A stretch of 64,000 nt of DNA from Pontixanthobacter sp. CEM42 (GCF_017812015.1 NZ_JADQTN010000002.1:744001-808000); one strand, 5' to 3'. Positions 34,846 to 45,010 are shown, counted from the first letter of the stretch. Notes: generated by a model not told the origin, from the letters alone. Program-made: numbers and translations.

Positions 34846-35601
34846 TCAACTCTTCGTTTCCACAACCCGCCGATACAGATGCCATGTTGCATGACCAAGG
34901 ACCGGGAGAACTATCAGGAAGCCCAAAAAGAACGGCAGCATCGCGATGAACAAAGATGAGGCGATTATCGCCGCCCAGCAGAGCATGACTGTCAAATTGC
35001 TGCGAAAGGCGCGCAGGCTGGCGATAATCGCCGATAGGAAGTCCACTTCACGATCAACGAGCATGGGTAAACTCACGACTGTGATCGCAAAGAATGCCAA
35101 TGCTATGAGGGCTCCGACTATGCTTCCGACAGCGAGCATAGCGATCCCGAGAGGGGTGGTAAGAAACTCCAGTGATTCCGCGCCAGCCCCGGCTTCGACC
35201 ATGAAGATCGAATAGATGGTGTGCGCCACGATTATCCAGAAACCAAATGCCACAAACAGCAGAACGCCCATGCTCAATATTTGCTCATCGCCGCGACCCG
35301 CCAGCGCCCGGAAAATATCGGTCCATTTGACGGGCTCGCCTAGCCCCCGCCGACGACTCACCTCATAAAGGCAAACCGCGGCGAACGGCGCGAGAACAGG
35401 GAAACCCGCAGCCGCGGCGATAAGCCAGACATACTCGCCTCGCGTGAACAACAGGTACGACAGAGCTAAGCCCGAAAGCACAAACAGCAACGCGATACAG
35501 AGCCCATATTTTGGCAGGGCAACGAAATCTGACCAGCCAGCGACTAACGCGGCCTTTAGATCGCGTAACGCAAGATCTTGTGCGATGTCGGTTTTAGACA
35601 G
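34846..35601 (-). CDS. DUF2189 membrane protein with a probable CTG start
   Basis: 251 residues if started at CTG 35601, which has GGGAG at 35608-35612 with a 6-base gap. The first 37 residues of this reading (LALRDLKAALVAGWSDF...) match the typical N-terminus of DUF2189 proteins. No ATG, GTG or TTG is available in frame until TTG at 35490, and an in-frame stop lies just upstream. Six hydrophobic helices follow. The family's function is unknown, though members often accompany cytochrome or energy genes. A sequencing error in the first codon is the alternative. Confidence 0.75.
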   Translation of the reverse strand: MSKTDIAQDLALRDLKAALVAGWSDFVALPKYGLCIALLFVLSGLALSYLLFTRGEYVWLIAAAAGFPVLAPFAAVCLYEVSRRRGLGEPVKWTDIFRALAGRGDEQILSMGVLLFVAFGFWIIVAHTIYSIFMVEAGAGAESLEFLTTPLGIAMLAVGSIVGALIALAFFAITVVSLPMLVDREVDFLSAIIASLRAFRSNLTVMLCWAAIIASSLFIAMLPFFLGFLIVLPVLGHATWHLYRRVVETKS

Positions 35602-35650
35602 TTGAGACTCCCGTGGCTATCGTGTGCAGCATCTGCAAATTTGACCGCAA

Positions 35651-36319
35651 TTAGAAGCGATAGGCTAGGCCTGCGCTTACCACCCACGGATCGAGCTTGT
35701 GCTTTGTCTGGATCGCCACGGTATTACCCGCAAACCAGGTCGCAGTCGTGTCGACAAAGTATCTCTTCGCATCGAGGCTGAGCGCCATGCCGCTGTCGTT
35801 TAACGGCACATCTACGCCTGCTTGCAGTGCAATTCCGAATTCGTCAGACAAGCTGAAATCAGTCACGCCTAGCGGGATCGTCGCTGCGCCCGGTTCATCA
35901 TCAATGAACATGAAATAGGTCGGGCCAGCACCGATATAGGGCTTCACACTGCCGAGATCGAAGTGAAACTTGGCCGTGAATGTCGCCGGGATCAGCTTGG
36001 CATCAGAAACCAGTTCAGCGCCGGGCAGTCCGGTCGTTCCGTCGACATCATGTTGCGTCAGGCAGCAGATAGTCTCCACGGAAAAATTGTCGGTGAAGAA
36101 ATATTCAACCGCGACCGTCGGTACAACATTGTCGTTCGCTTCGGTTTGGGTTCCTGCCGGCAAACCGACTGTATCAACATCGACACGGGTAATTTCGCCG
36201 TCGGGCATGACAGCTGTGGCGAAGACTTTTGCTTGCACCGTGCCTGCGCGATCTTCCGCTTGCGCGGGGCTGGCAATCATGGCGAAGAGGGCGGTGCCGA
36301 GAATGGCAGAGCGTTTCAT
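35651..36319 (-). CDS. ompW: OmpW-family outer-membrane protein
   Basis: 222 residues from the ATG at 36319, after a signal peptide cleaved near SPAQA/ED. The eight-stranded barrel pattern ends in VVSAGLAYRF with the C-terminal Phe. KPYIGAGPTYFMF is a typical OmpW strand, and NVVPTVAVEYFFTDNFSVE another. OmpW proteins form small hydrophobic-lined pores and are under FNR control in other bacteria. A perfect FNR/FixK box lies 94 bases upstream in the divergent promoter region. Confidence 0.92.
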   Translation of the reverse strand: MKRSAILGTALFAMIASPAQAEDRAGTVQAKVFATAVMPDGEITRVDVDTVGLPAGTQTEANDNVVPTVAVEYFFTDNFSVETICCLTQHDVDGTTGLPGAELVSDAKLIPATFTAKFHFDLGSVKPYIGAGPTYFMFIDDEPGAATIPLGVTDFSLSDEFGIALQAGVDVPLNDSGMALSLDAKRYFVDTTATWFAGNTVAIQTKHKLDPWVVSAGLAYRF

Positions 36320-36412
36320 TGTAATAATCCCTGCGAGGCAGCAGCTACACTGTGCAGCCCAGGATTTTTGCATCGCGTAATATTCCAATGCTCTCTCGAC
36401 TGCTGCGATTCA

Positions 36413-36426
36413 TTGATTCAGATCAA
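36413..36426. promoter_or_regulatory. FNR/FixK box, divergent ompW-fixK region
   Basis: TTGATTCAGATCAA is a perfect TTGAT-N4-ATCAA site. It lies 36 bases before the regulator's ATG, consistent with autoregulation, and 94 bases from ompW. Confidence 0.85.
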
Positions 36427-36461
36427 AGACGGCCACGAAAAATGCCGCGATTGAAACCGGT

Positions 36462-37160
36462 ATGGAATTGCACAGTCTCAACCGGCGTTTTGCCGACAAT
36501 ATTCTGTCCAAAGTGGGCAACACGGATGCGGCGGAGCCGTTTCTTGCGATTGGGCGCACGGTTCAAGCTGAGCGTAACGAACGAATCCGGCTCGACGATG
36601 AGTGGCCCAAATTCGTTTTTATCGGTGGGGGTGCGACCAAGCTTGTCGCGCATGCTTCGTCGGGCCGCGAGCAGATCGTGGCATTTCATTTCCAGGACGA
36701 TCTCGTCTCGATCCCCTCGCGCGGGCCGCATGCCTATTACCTCTGCGCCCTGGAAGATTGCGAAATGCTGGTCTTCAGAGCAGACAAATTTATGGCTCTG
36801 GCCGATCAGCAGCCCGCAATATTGGGCGAAATCTGCAAGCGTTCTCTCGCGGCTCTGTGGCGCTGCCGGGAAAAGGCGATCCAGCTTGGCCGCAAAACGG
36901 CGCGCGAACGGATGGCAAATTTCTTGCTCGCTATGGCTGAACGTAATGGTTCGGGCAGCAATGGCAGTTGCGAAGTACAATTGCCGATGTCGCGCCGGGA
37001 TATCGCTGACGGGCTAGGGCTGACCATAGAAACGGTCAGTCGCCAATTGGGCGAACTCAAGACCGAAGGGCTGATTTCCACGTCGGGCCGATCAACGGTG
37101 AATCTGCATGATCTCCAGACCTTGAGGGCCCGAGCCGACCTCTTGCCGGATACCGGCTGA
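36462..37160 (+). CDS. FixK/FNR-like transcriptional regulator lacking the iron-sulphur cysteines
   Basis: 232 residues: a cyclic-nucleotide-binding-type effector domain, a dimerisation helix (TARERMANFLLAM) and a C-terminal HTH (DIADGLGLTIETVSRQLGELK). The E-TVSR recognition helix is the one that reads TTGAT half sites. The N-terminal cysteine cluster of oxygen-sensing FNR is absent, so it is of the FixK type and probably senses low oxygen indirectly. It is followed by an FNR box and the cco operon. Confidence 0.9.
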   Translation: MELHSLNRRFADNILSKVGNTDAAEPFLAIGRTVQAERNERIRLDDEWPKFVFIGGGATKLVAHASSGREQIVAFHFQDDLVSIPSRGPHAYYLCALEDCEMLVFRADKFMALADQQPAILGEICKRSLAALWRCREKAIQLGRKTARERMANFLLAMAERNGSGSNGSCEVQLPMSRRDIADGLGLTIETVSRQLGELKTEGLISTSGRSTVNLHDLQTLRARADLLPDTG

Positions 37161-37186
37161 CACCAAAACCAACATCTTTCGCAAAT

Positions 37187-37200
37187 TTGATCTGGATCAA
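37187..37200. promoter_or_regulatory. FNR/FixK box upstream of ccoN
   Basis: TTGATCTGGATCAA, a perfect site, 52 bases before the ccoN ATG. It predicts activation of the cbb3 oxidase operon by the adjacent regulator under low oxygen. Confidence 0.9.
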
Positions 37201-37252
37201 TGCGCGCTTTTGCAACGCCCACTAACGACTCGATAAAATAACGGAGATTTCG

Positions 37253-38917
37253 ATGCAGGCAGAAACGGCGCTGGGGCGAGTCGGATTGTGGTTCGGTGTG
37301 ATGCTTTTGGCGATAATGGCGGTAATCGCAGCCAAGGATAGCGGCTTTGCCGCGCATGCCACGATAATCGGGATCGTGGCCTTCCTCTTGATGTGCTTTT
37401 CGGCCGCCCGATTCGATCCGACGAGCAATGCGCGCAGCTTCTTCAAGATGCCTGAGGGCAATACACGCTACGATGATGATCCAGTTCGCTGGGGTGTTAT
37501 CGCGACTCTGTTCTGGGGAATTGCAGGTCTGCTGGCGGGTGTTTTCATCGCCCTGCAGATGGCTTTCCCGCAGCTCAATATTGAGCCTTATCTGAATTTC
37601 GGACGCTTGCGTCCGCTGCATACCAGCGCTGTGATCTTTGCCTTTGGCGGTAACGCGCTGCTCGCAACGAGCTTTTATGTCGTGCAGCGGACCTGCCGCA
37701 CGCAGCTGGCCTTTCCCAGCCTCGCGCGGTTTGTTTTCTGGGGTTACCAGCTATTCATCGTGCTCGCTGCGACGGGATACCTCCTAGGTGTTACCCAATC
37801 GAAGGAATATGCCGAGCCCGAATGGTATGTCGATCTATGGCTGACGATTGTCTGGCTGGCCTATCTGGCGGTGTTTGTCGGCACCATCGTGCGCCGCCGT
37901 GAGCCGCACATCTATGTCGCCAACTGGTTCTACCTCGCATTCATCATCACTGTGGCCATGCTGCATGTGGTCAATAATCTGGCGATGCCCGTCAGCCTGT
38001 TGGGCTCAAAGAGCTATAGCCTGTTTGCCGGAGTGCAGGATGCGCTGACCCAGTGGTGGTACGGCCACAACGCAGTCGGCTTCTTCCTGACCGCCGGCTT
38101 CCTGGCGATGATGTATTACTTCGTGCCGAAGCAGGCTGAACGTCCGGTCTATTCCTACCGGCTGTCGATCATTCACTTCTGGTCGTTGATTTTCCTCTAT
38201 ATTTGGGCTGGCCCGCACCACCTTCACTACACCGCTCTACCTGACTGGGCGCAGACGCTCGGTATGGTGTTCTCGATCATGCTGTGGATGCCCAGCTGGG
38301 GCGGCATGATCAACGGCCTGATGACGCTCAACGGCGCATGGGACAAGATCCGCACTGATCCGATTATCCGGATGATGGTGATGGCGCTGGCCTTTTACGG
38401 CATGAGCACTTTCGAAGGCCCGATGATGAGCATCAAGGCGGTCAACAGCCTGTCGCACTATACCGACTGGACGATTGGCCATGTTCACTCTGGTGCACTT
38501 GGCTGGAATGGCCTGATCACTTTTGCCTGCATGTATTATCTCGTCCCACGCCTCTGGAAGCGTGAGCGGATGTACAGCCTTCGGATGATCAATTGGCACT
38601 TCTGGCTCGCGACGATTGGTATCGTTTTCTACGCCGCGAGCATGTGGGTCGCCGGTATCATGCAGGGCCTCATGTGGCGCGAATACGGTACTGATGGCTA
38701 CCTGCTGTGGTCGTTCGCCGATACGGTTTCTGCGATGTTCCCGATGTATGTCATGCGTGCGGTTGGCGGCTTGATGTACCTCTCCGGCGCGCTGATCATG
38801 ACGTACAATGTCTGGATGACCCTTGCTGGCAACATGCGCGAGGAAAAGCCGATGACTGAAACGCCATACGATGCGGACGCTGACCGTCCGATCCCCGCAA
38901 CCGTTCCTGCCGAATAG
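37253..38917 (+). CDS. ccoN: cbb3 cytochrome c oxidase subunit I
   Basis: 554 residues with twelve or more membrane helices and the conserved haem-copper His residues: the RPLHTS stretch, the WWYGHNAVG helix, the GPHHLHYT motif with the Cu-B histidines, and [11 protein letters not shown]. This is the catalytic subunit that reduces oxygen with high affinity and pumps protons. A FNR box sits upstream. ccoO follows after 11 bases. Confidence 0.97.
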   Translation: MQAETALGRVGLWFGVMLLAIMAVIAAKDSGFAAHATIIGIVAFLLMCFSAARFDPTSNARSFFKMPEGNTRYDDDPVRWGVIATLFWGIAGLLAGVFIALQMAFPQLNIEPYLNFGRLRPLHTSAVIFAFGGNALLATSFYVVQRTCRTQLAFPSLARFVFWGYQLFIVLAATGYLLGVTQSKEYAEPEWYVDLWLTIVWLAYLAVFVGTIVRRREPHIYVANWFYLAFIITVAMLHVVNNLAMPVSLLGSKSYSLFAGVQDALTQWWYGHNAVGFFLTAGFLAMMYYFVPKQAERPVYSYRLSIIHFWSLIFLYIWAGPHHLHYTALPDWAQTLGMVFSIMLWMPSWGGMINGLMTLNGAWDKIRTDPIIRMMVMALAFYGMSTFEGPMMSIKAVNSLSHYTDWTIGHVHSGALGWNGLITFACMYYLVPRLWKRERMYSLRMINWHFWLATIGIVFYAASMWVAGIMQGLMWREYGTDGYLLWSFADTVSAMFPMYVMRAVGGLMYLSGALIMTYNVWMTLAGNMREEKPMTETPYDADADRPIPATVPAE

Positions 38918-38928
38918 GACTGCCGACT

Positions 38929-39708
38929 ATGACCGATCCCGTCGTCAAGGAAACCGCTGCTCTTGAGAAGCCTAAGGGCCACAAGCGCCTCGAACGCAAC
39001 ATCACGCTGTTGTCTGCTGCAACACTCGTCGCTGTCGCCATTGGCGGCATTGTGGAGATCGCCCCGCTATTCTGGATCGATAACACGATCGAGAAAGTGG
39101 AGGGCATGCGCCCGTATACTCCGCTCGAACTGGCGGGTCGTGACATCTACATTCGCGAAGGGTGCTACACCTGCCACAGCCAGATGATCCGTCCGTTCCG
39201 TGACGAAGTCGAACGCTACGGCCACTACAGCCTGGCTGCGGAATCGATGTATGATCATCCGTTCCAGTGGGGCTCAAAGCGTACGGGGCCGGACCTCGCA
39301 CGGGTCGGCGGCCGTTATTCGGATGAGTGGCATGTCCAGCATTTGATCGATCCGCAAAGCGTAGTGCCTGAGAGCATCATGCCGACCTATTCGTTCCTGT
39401 CCAAAACGCCATTGAAGATCGCTGATCCGGCGGCAAACCTCAAAGCGCTGCAGCGTGTCGGTGTGCCTTATACAGAGGATCACATTGCCAACGCACAAAG
39501 CGATCTGGAACTTCAGGCTGAGGAGTTCGGAAACGGGGCAGAACTCGAGGCGCGCTATCCGAAGTCACAGGTTCGCGATTATGACGGCGATCCTTCGCAG
39601 CTCACCGAAATGGACGCGCTGGTCGCTTATCTCCAGATGCTTGGCACGCTGGTCGATGTGAACAGCGCCGCTGCGCAGGAAGAGCTCGCTGAAGAGAAAG
39701 GGCGCTGA
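38929..39708 (+). CDS. ccoO: cbb3 oxidase subunit II (mono-haem cytochrome c)
   Basis: 259 residues: one N-terminal membrane anchor, then a periplasmic cytochrome c domain with CYTCHS and a distal Met in SIMPTYSFL. CcoO passes electrons to ccoN. Cotranscribed in the cco operon. Confidence 0.96.
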   Translation: MTDPVVKETAALEKPKGHKRLERNITLLSAATLVAVAIGGIVEIAPLFWIDNTIEKVEGMRPYTPLELAGRDIYIREGCYTCHSQMIRPFRDEVERYGHYSLAAESMYDHPFQWGSKRTGPDLARVGGRYSDEWHVQHLIDPQSVVPESIMPTYSFLSKTPLKIADPAANLKALQRVGVPYTEDHIANAQSDLELQAEEFGNGAELEARYPKSQVRDYDGDPSQLTEMDALVAYLQMLGTLVDVNSAAAQEELAEEKGR

Positions 39709-39710
39709 CC

Positions 39711-39869
39711 GTGTACGAAACACTCCGCCACTTCGCTGACAGCTACGGTTTGGCAGTAATGGTTGCACTGTATCTCTTGCTCGCAGCCTGGCCGTTTCGC
39801 CCCGGCGCGCGCGCGCATAACCAGTCCGCCGCCAACTCGATTTTCAAGGACGACAATGATGGCGAATGA
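39711..39869 (+). CDS. ccoQ: cbb3 oxidase small subunit CcoQ
   Basis: 52 residues from a GTG at 39711, 2 bases after ccoO. One membrane helix (GLAVMVALYLLLAAWPF) followed by FRPG and a charged tail, as in CcoQ proteins, which stabilise the ccoN-ccoP interaction. Its end overlaps the ccoP start. Confidence 0.88.
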   Translation: MYETLRHFADSYGLAVMVALYLLLAAWPFRPGARAHNQSAANSIFKDDNDGE

Positions 39870-40812
39870 AGGATCCGATACCAAGACTCCCGCCACCAAG
39901 CGGATCGACGAACCGACCGGCACCGAATTCGTGGGTCACGAATGGGACGGGATCGAGGAACTCGATACGCCGATGCCGCGCTGGTGGCTGTGGACGTTCT
40001 ACCTCACGATTATCTGGAGCATCGCATATGTGGTGCTCTATCCGGCATGGCCGCTGGTCGAAAAGGGCACGGAAGGCGTACTCGGCTGGACCAGTCGTGG
40101 ACAACTGGCTGAAGAAATGAGCCTAGCTGACCAAGCACGTGCATCAGTCCGTGAGCGGTTGTCGCGCACGCCGATAGAGCGGATACCCGAAGATGCAGAT
40201 CTGTTGCAGAAAGCGGTCGCAGGCGGCGCTGCTGCCTTCAAAGTCAATTGCGTTCAGTGTCACGGTTCGGGTGCCGCGGGCAGCCAGACGCTCGGCTATC
40301 CCAACCTCAATGATGATGACTGGCTGTGGGGCGGGGACATCAATGCGATCGAGTACACACTCGTGCATGGTATCCGTCAACAAGGCCACGATGAAACGCG
40401 TTTCAGCGCCATGCCTGCTTATGAAGGTGTGTTCGACGATACGCAGATCGATGCGGTGGTCGATCATGTCCTTTCACTTAGCGGCAAGGCACAACCCAAT
40501 GCGGCTGGTGCCGATATTTATGATGTAAACTGCGCATCATGCCATGCTCCGGACGGAACGGGCGACAGAAGCGTGGGTGCACCCAATCTCGCCGATGCGA
40601 TCTGGCTCTATGGTGAAACACCGGCACAGGTCCGGCGTCAGATATTGCAGCCGCGCATGGGAATGATGCCGAAATGGGAAGGGCGGCTTGATCCGGTAAC
40701 GATCAAAATGCTCGCGGCTTATGTTCATTCGCTCGGGGGAGGCGAAGACTTCGTGGAGGTCACCGCCGAAGGTGAGGACCCCCCGGCGGTTGAAGTCGAT
40801 GAACAATCCTAG
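39856..40812 (+). CDS. ccoP: cbb3 oxidase subunit III (di-haem cytochrome c)
   Basis: 318 residues from the ATG at 39856 (or 39859), overlapping ccoQ. An N-terminal part with GHEWDGIEELDTPMPRWW and one membrane helix precedes two cytochrome c domains with CVQCH and CASCH. CcoP receives electrons from soluble cytochromes. It overlaps ccoG by 14 bases. Confidence 0.96.
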   Translation: MMANEGSDTKTPATKRIDEPTGTEFVGHEWDGIEELDTPMPRWWLWTFYLTIIWSIAYVVLYPAWPLVEKGTEGVLGWTSRGQLAEEMSLADQARASVRERLSRTPIERIPEDADLLQKAVAGGAAAFKVNCVQCHGSGAAGSQTLGYPNLNDDDWLWGGDINAIEYTLVHGIRQQGHDETRFSAMPAYEGVFDDTQIDAVVDHVLSLSGKAQPNAAGADIYDVNCASCHAPDGTGDRSVGAPNLADAIWLYGETPAQVRRQILQPRMGMMPKWEGRLDPVTIKMLAAYVHSLGGGEDFVEVTAEGEDPPAVEVDEQS

Positions 40813-42283
40813 AGGCCAGCCAGAAGACTGGAGCGCCTTCACCAAGGCGAAAACCACGCGAGCCGATCCGCTCTACGAGTCTGCCAAGACCGTTCACAAC
40901 AAGCGGATCGACGGTCCTTTCCGCCGCTTCAAATGGCTGGTCATGCTGGTCACGCTGGGAATCTATTATGGTACACCGTGGATCCGTTGGGATCGCGGAG
41001 AATATGCACCCGATCAAGCGGTACTCATCGATCTCGCCAATCGGCGATTCTACATGTTCAATATCGAAATCTGGCCGCACGAATTCTACTTCGTGGCTGG
41101 CCTCCTGATCATGGCCGGTATTGGACTGTTTCTGGTCACTAGCGCGGTCGGCAGAGCCTGGTGCGGCTATGCCTGTCCGCAAACCGTTTGGACCGACCTG
41201 TTCCAACATGTCGACCGCTTCGTCGATGGTGACCGCAATGCGCGTGTCCGGATGGAGGCCGCGCCATGGACATTCGGCAAGCTGTCGCGCCGCATCTTCA
41301 AATATATGATCTATCTTGTCATCGGCTTCTGGACCGGCGGCGCATGGATAATGTATTTTGCCGACGCGCCGACGCTGACAGTGGATTTCTGGACCGGCCA
41401 GGCGGCGATGGCTGCCTACATCACCGTTGCAATATTGACTCTCACGACAGTCGTCCTGGGCGGCTTTATGCGGGAGCAAGTGTGCATTTATATGTGCCCT
41501 TGGCCGCGTATCCAGACAGCAATGATGGACGAGAAGTCGCTGCTGGTGACGTATAAGGACTGGCGCGGTGAACCACGTGGCAGCGTGAAGAAAGCGCAGA
41601 AGAGCCCCGATGAGTTCGGCGACTGCATCGATTGCATGCAATGTGTGCAGGTGTGCCCAACCGGAATCGATATTCGCGAAGGCCCGCAGATTGGCTGCAT
41701 CACTTGCGCATTGTGTATCGACGCCTGCGACAAGGTGATGGCGGATATTGGCCGTCCACGCGGCTTGATCGATTATGCGACGCTGGAAGATTGCGAGGCC
41801 GAAGCGGCTGGCCAACCGGCAAGGCCTGCATGGAAAGCGCTAATGCGTCCGCGCACCTTTGCTTACACTCTGATCTGGGGCGCGATCGGTCTCGGTTTGC
41901 TGTTCGCGCTTGGTGCGCGCAGCCATGCCGACATTTCGGTTGCTGCGGACCGGAATCCGCCCTTCATGCTGATGAGCGATGGGTCGGTTCGCAATTCCTA
42001 CACTATCAAGCTGCGCAATATGGAAAGTCAGCCCCGCCAGATGGAAGTTACGCTGAATGGGCTTTCTGGTGGACGCATGTGGACTGAGACGATTTCGAGC
42101 GATGAAGCTGCGCCGAGCCAGATCTTTGATGTACCTGCGGACCAAACTCTGAGCACGCGCGTCTATGTAATGGCGCCTGCGGATACGATGGCGCAGGATT
42201 TCATGCTCGAATTGACGACGCTCGACGAGCAGCGCGAAACCGATAGTTCAGCCACCAAATTCGCTGCTCCGGGAGACAAATGA
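40799..42283 (+). CDS. ccoG: cbb3 oxidase assembly ferredoxin-like protein CcoG
   Basis: 494 residues from the ATG at 40799, inside the end of ccoP. Membrane helices frame the CGYACPQTVW and CIYMCPWPRIQ motifs and two CxxCxxC-xxxCP clusters (CIDCMQCVQVCP and CITCALCIDACDK), followed by an Ig-like C-terminal domain. CcoG (RdxA/FixG) reduces copper for delivery to the oxidase. Confidence 0.96.
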   Translation: MNNPRGQPEDWSAFTKAKTTRADPLYESAKTVHNKRIDGPFRRFKWLVMLVTLGIYYGTPWIRWDRGEYAPDQAVLIDLANRRFYMFNIEIWPHEFYFVAGLLIMAGIGLFLVTSAVGRAWCGYACPQTVWTDLFQHVDRFVDGDRNARVRMEAAPWTFGKLSRRIFKYMIYLVIGFWTGGAWIMYFADAPTLTVDFWTGQAAMAAYITVAILTLTTVVLGGFMREQVCIYMCPWPRIQTAMMDEKSLLVTYKDWRGEPRGSVKKAQKSPDEFGDCIDCMQCVQVCPTGIDIREGPQIGCITCALCIDACDKVMADIGRPRGLIDYATLEDCEAEAAGQPARPAWKALMRPRTFAYTLIWGAIGLGLLFALGARSHADISVAADRNPPFMLMSDGSVRNSYTIKLRNMESQPRQMEVTLNGLSGGRMWTETISSDEAAPSQIFDVPADQTLSTRVYVMAPADTMAQDFMLELTTLDEQRETDSSATKFAAPGDK

Positions 42284-42729
42284 TGACACGCAAATTCACC
42301 GGACGTCACTTCGCGATCATCATGGTAGTTGGCTTCGGAATCGTTGTTGCCGTGAACTTTTTCATGGCGACACTGGCTACGCGTGGTTTTGGCGGTGTGG
42401 TCGTCGAAAACTCCTATGTCGCGAGCCAGAAATTCAACGGCTGGCTCGAAGCAGCGCGCGAGCAAGAGAAGCTTGGTTGGAGCATTGAACCATCGCGCGA
42501 TGGTGATGGCAGGTTCGCCGTCCGAACTGCCTCTGTACCCGAGCTTGCCACAATGCGGATCGAGATCCGTCGGCCGCTAGGCGAGCCCGAACAGGCAACC
42601 ATCAATCTCGTTCGCGAGGCTGATGGCACCTATCGTTCGCCAGAACCGCTAGCTGAGGGTCGCTGGCTGACGCGCCTCTATGTCCAAGCTGGAGAAAACC
42701 GTTGGGCGAAAGAGGTCATGATCCAGTGA
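42280..42729 (+). CDS. ccoH: FixH/CcoH assembly protein
   Basis: 149 residues; ATG overlaps the ccoG stop. One membrane helix (IIMVVGFGIVVAVNFFMA), then a periplasmic domain with the FixH pattern (YVASQKFNGWLEAAREQEKLGW). It supports cbb3 assembly with CcoI. Confidence 0.93.
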   Translation: MMTRKFTGRHFAIIMVVGFGIVVAVNFFMATLATRGFGGVVVENSYVASQKFNGWLEAAREQEKLGWSIEPSRDGDGRFAVRTASVPELATMRIEIRRPLGEPEQATINLVREADGTYRSPEPLAEGRWLTRLYVQAGENRWAKEVMIQ

Positions 42730-44861
42730 ACGCTGTTGCCCGGATTGTGGCGGAAAGCGCCGATGCGCCGTCCAGTAAAGCGGTAGACACGCGCTTCACT
42801 GTGCCCGGTATGCGCTGCGCGGGGTGCATTGCCAAGATCGAGCGCGGCTTATCGAAAATTGAGGGCGTCGACGCAGCGCGGGTGAATTTCTCCGCCAAAC
42901 GCGTCGCAGTGCGCCACAATCCTGCGCTTGATGACGAAGCGCTTGTAGGCGAACTCCGCAAGCTCGGTTTCGAAGCGCAGCCGGTGCTCGCCAACCCATT
43001 GGCGCATGACGACAAGGAAGCGCGGCAATTGCTCCGAGCTCTGGCCGTCGCGGGCTTTGGGATGATGAACATCATGCTACTCTCGGTTAGCGTGTGGTCG
43101 GGTGCGGGGGGCGTGACGCGCGATCTGTTCCATTGGCTCTCCGCGCTGATTGCGTTGCCAGTAGTCGCTTATTCGGGCCGGCCCTTCTTCTCCTCTGCGC
43201 TAATGGCGCTGCGCTATCGCCGAACCAACATGGATGTGCCGATTTCGATTGGTGTGCTGCTGGCGACCGCGCTGAGCATCTATGAAACGTTGGTCGGCGG
43301 CGAACATGCGTATTTTGACGGTGCAGTGATGCTGCTGTTCTTCTTGCTCGCCGGGCGGGCGCTTGATGCGACGATGCGTAACCGTACGCGAGACGGGATC
43401 GGAGCTTTGTTGGGCCGAATGGGGCGCAGCGCCAGCGTGATCCAGCCTGACGGATCGACACGCCGGTTCGAGGTCGAGGATATCCGGCCTGGTATGATGA
43501 TGATCGTCGCTGCCGGAGAAGCGCTCGCTGCAGACGGCGCGGTTGAGCGAGGTGTCGGTTCAATCGATAATTCGATGCTGACCGGTGAAAGCGTGCCCGA
43601 GCCCGTTTCCGCAGGCAGCGTGGTCCATGCAGGGGCCGTGAACCTATTTGAGCCTCTCCATGTGCGCGTAACGGCGGTGCAAGATGATACCGCGATTGCC
43701 GAAATCGCGCGGCTGATGGACGAGGCGGGACAATCGCGCAGCCGCTACGTCCGTATCGCCGACCGAGCTTCGCGGCTTTATGCGCCTGCAGTGCATACGC
43801 TGGCCGCGCTAGCCTTTGTCGGTTGGATGATTGCAGGAGCTGGTTGGCATCAGTCTCTGGTAATCGCAATCGCGGTGCTCATTATAACTTGTCCCTGCGC
43901 GATGGGCCTCGCGGTTCCTGCTGCGCAGGTTGTGGCGAGCAATGCGCTTATAAAGCACGGGCTGCTCGTTAAGGACGGAAGTGCGCTTGAGCGGCTCGCC
44001 GAAGTCGATGTCGCTATCTTCGACAAGACCGGCACGCTCACGCTTGGCGAACCGCGCGCAGATGTGAATGGCCTTAGCGAAACGCACAGCTCTATTGCAC
44101 TGGGTCTGGCTCAAACCAGCCGCCACCCAATTAGTCGCGGGATCACCAAATCGCTGGTTGCAGAAGGCGTTGCGCCCGCCGTGCTCGACAATGTCAGGGA
44201 AGCTCCCGGCTCCGGAATTACTGGCGAATGCGCCGGTGTGCCGGTCTTTCTCGGGCGCCCCTTAGGTGCAAGCGCGGGCATGGAAGTCGAGTTGCGCATA
44301 GGCAATGAGAGCGAGCGTATCACGTTGAGCGATCCTCTGCGTGCTGATGTCAACGTTACGATTGGCAAACTGCGTGAGTATAACATTGAGGCCACTATCC
44401 TGTCAGGCGACAGCTCTCTGGCCGTCGCAAAGGTGGCAAATGAGCTCGGCCTTAAAGCCAAGGGTTCGGTCGACCCGCAGGACAAGTTGGCAGCTATCGA
44501 ACGGATGAAAAGCGAGGGGGCTTTGCCGTTGATGGTCGGAGATGGCCTCAATGACGGTCCTGCGCTGGCCGCTGCACATGCATCCATCGCACCGGGCACC
44601 GCCAGCGATGCGAGCCAACAGGCTGCTGACGCAGTGTTTATCGGCGAGAAGATGATGCCCGTCGCGCTGGCTGTCCGTGTTGCTCGCGCCACCATGCGGA
44701 TCGTGCGTCAAAACTTTGCCTTTGCCATCGGTTATAACGTCCTTGCGGTCCCGCTCGCTCTGGCCGGGCTTGTAACGCCGCTGATTGCAGCTGTGGCGAT
44801 GTCTCTCAGCTCGCTGGTCGTGGTGGCCAACTCGCTACGTCTCGCGAGATCAACCCGGTGA
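42726..44861 (+). CDS. ccoI: Copper-transporting P1B-type ATPase CcoI
   Basis: 711 residues from the GTG at 42726, overlapping the ccoH stop (GTGA). An N-terminal heavy-metal-associated domain with MRCAGC is followed by eight helices, the CPC motif in ITCPCAMGLA, the DKTGT phosphorylation site and GDGLNDGPAL. CcoI moves copper for the cbb3 binuclear centre. Confidence 0.96.
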   Translation: MNAVARIVAESADAPSSKAVDTRFTVPGMRCAGCIAKIERGLSKIEGVDAARVNFSAKRVAVRHNPALDDEALVGELRKLGFEAQPVLANPLAHDDKEARQLLRALAVAGFGMMNIMLLSVSVWSGAGGVTRDLFHWLSALIALPVVAYSGRPFFSSALMALRYRRTNMDVPISIGVLLATALSIYETLVGGEHAYFDGAVMLLFFLLAGRALDATMRNRTRDGIGALLGRMGRSASVIQPDGSTRRFEVEDIRPGMMMIVAAGEALAADGAVERGVGSIDNSMLTGESVPEPVSAGSVVHAGAVNLFEPLHVRVTAVQDDTAIAEIARLMDEAGQSRSRYVRIADRASRLYAPAVHTLAALAFVGWMIAGAGWHQSLVIAIAVLIITCPCAMGLAVPAAQVVASNALIKHGLLVKDGSALERLAEVDVAIFDKTGTLTLGEPRADVNGLSETHSSIALGLAQTSRHPISRGITKSLVAEGVAPAVLDNVREAPGSGITGECAGVPVFLGRPLGASAGMEVELRIGNESERITLSDPLRADVNVTIGKLREYNIEATILSGDSSLAVAKVANELGLKAKGSVDPQDKLAAIERMKSEGALPLMVGDGLNDGPALAAAHASIAPGTASDASQQAADAVFIGEKMMPVALAVRVARATMRIVRQNFAFAIGYNVLAVPLALAGLVTPLIAAVAMSLSSLVVVANSLRLARSTR

Positions 44862-45010
44862 CCGGCCTTCTTCTCCTGATACCAATCGCGCTTGGCCTTG
44901 GCATTTTCGGTTTGGCTATGTTCTTCTGGGCGATGCGCGATGGCCAGTTTGAAGATCTAGACGGGGCTGCCAACCGTATCCTGATCGACGACGAGGACGA
45001 TGAACTATGA
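44858..45010 (+). CDS. ccoS: cbb3 assembly protein CcoS
   Basis: 50 residues from a GTG at 44858 overlapping the ccoI stop. One membrane helix ending in FFWAMRDGQFEDLDGAANRIL, the typical CcoS signature. CcoS is needed for haem and copper insertion into CcoN. It overlaps the next small gene by 4 bases. Confidence 0.93.
   Translation: MTGLLLLIPIALGLGIFGLAMFFWAMRDGQFEDLDGAANRILIDDEDDEL

Noticed and set aside
34620-34898. 92-residue - strand frame at the island end
   Set aside because: It covers the repeat-rich boundary, overlaps the DUF2189 gene end and shows no domain.
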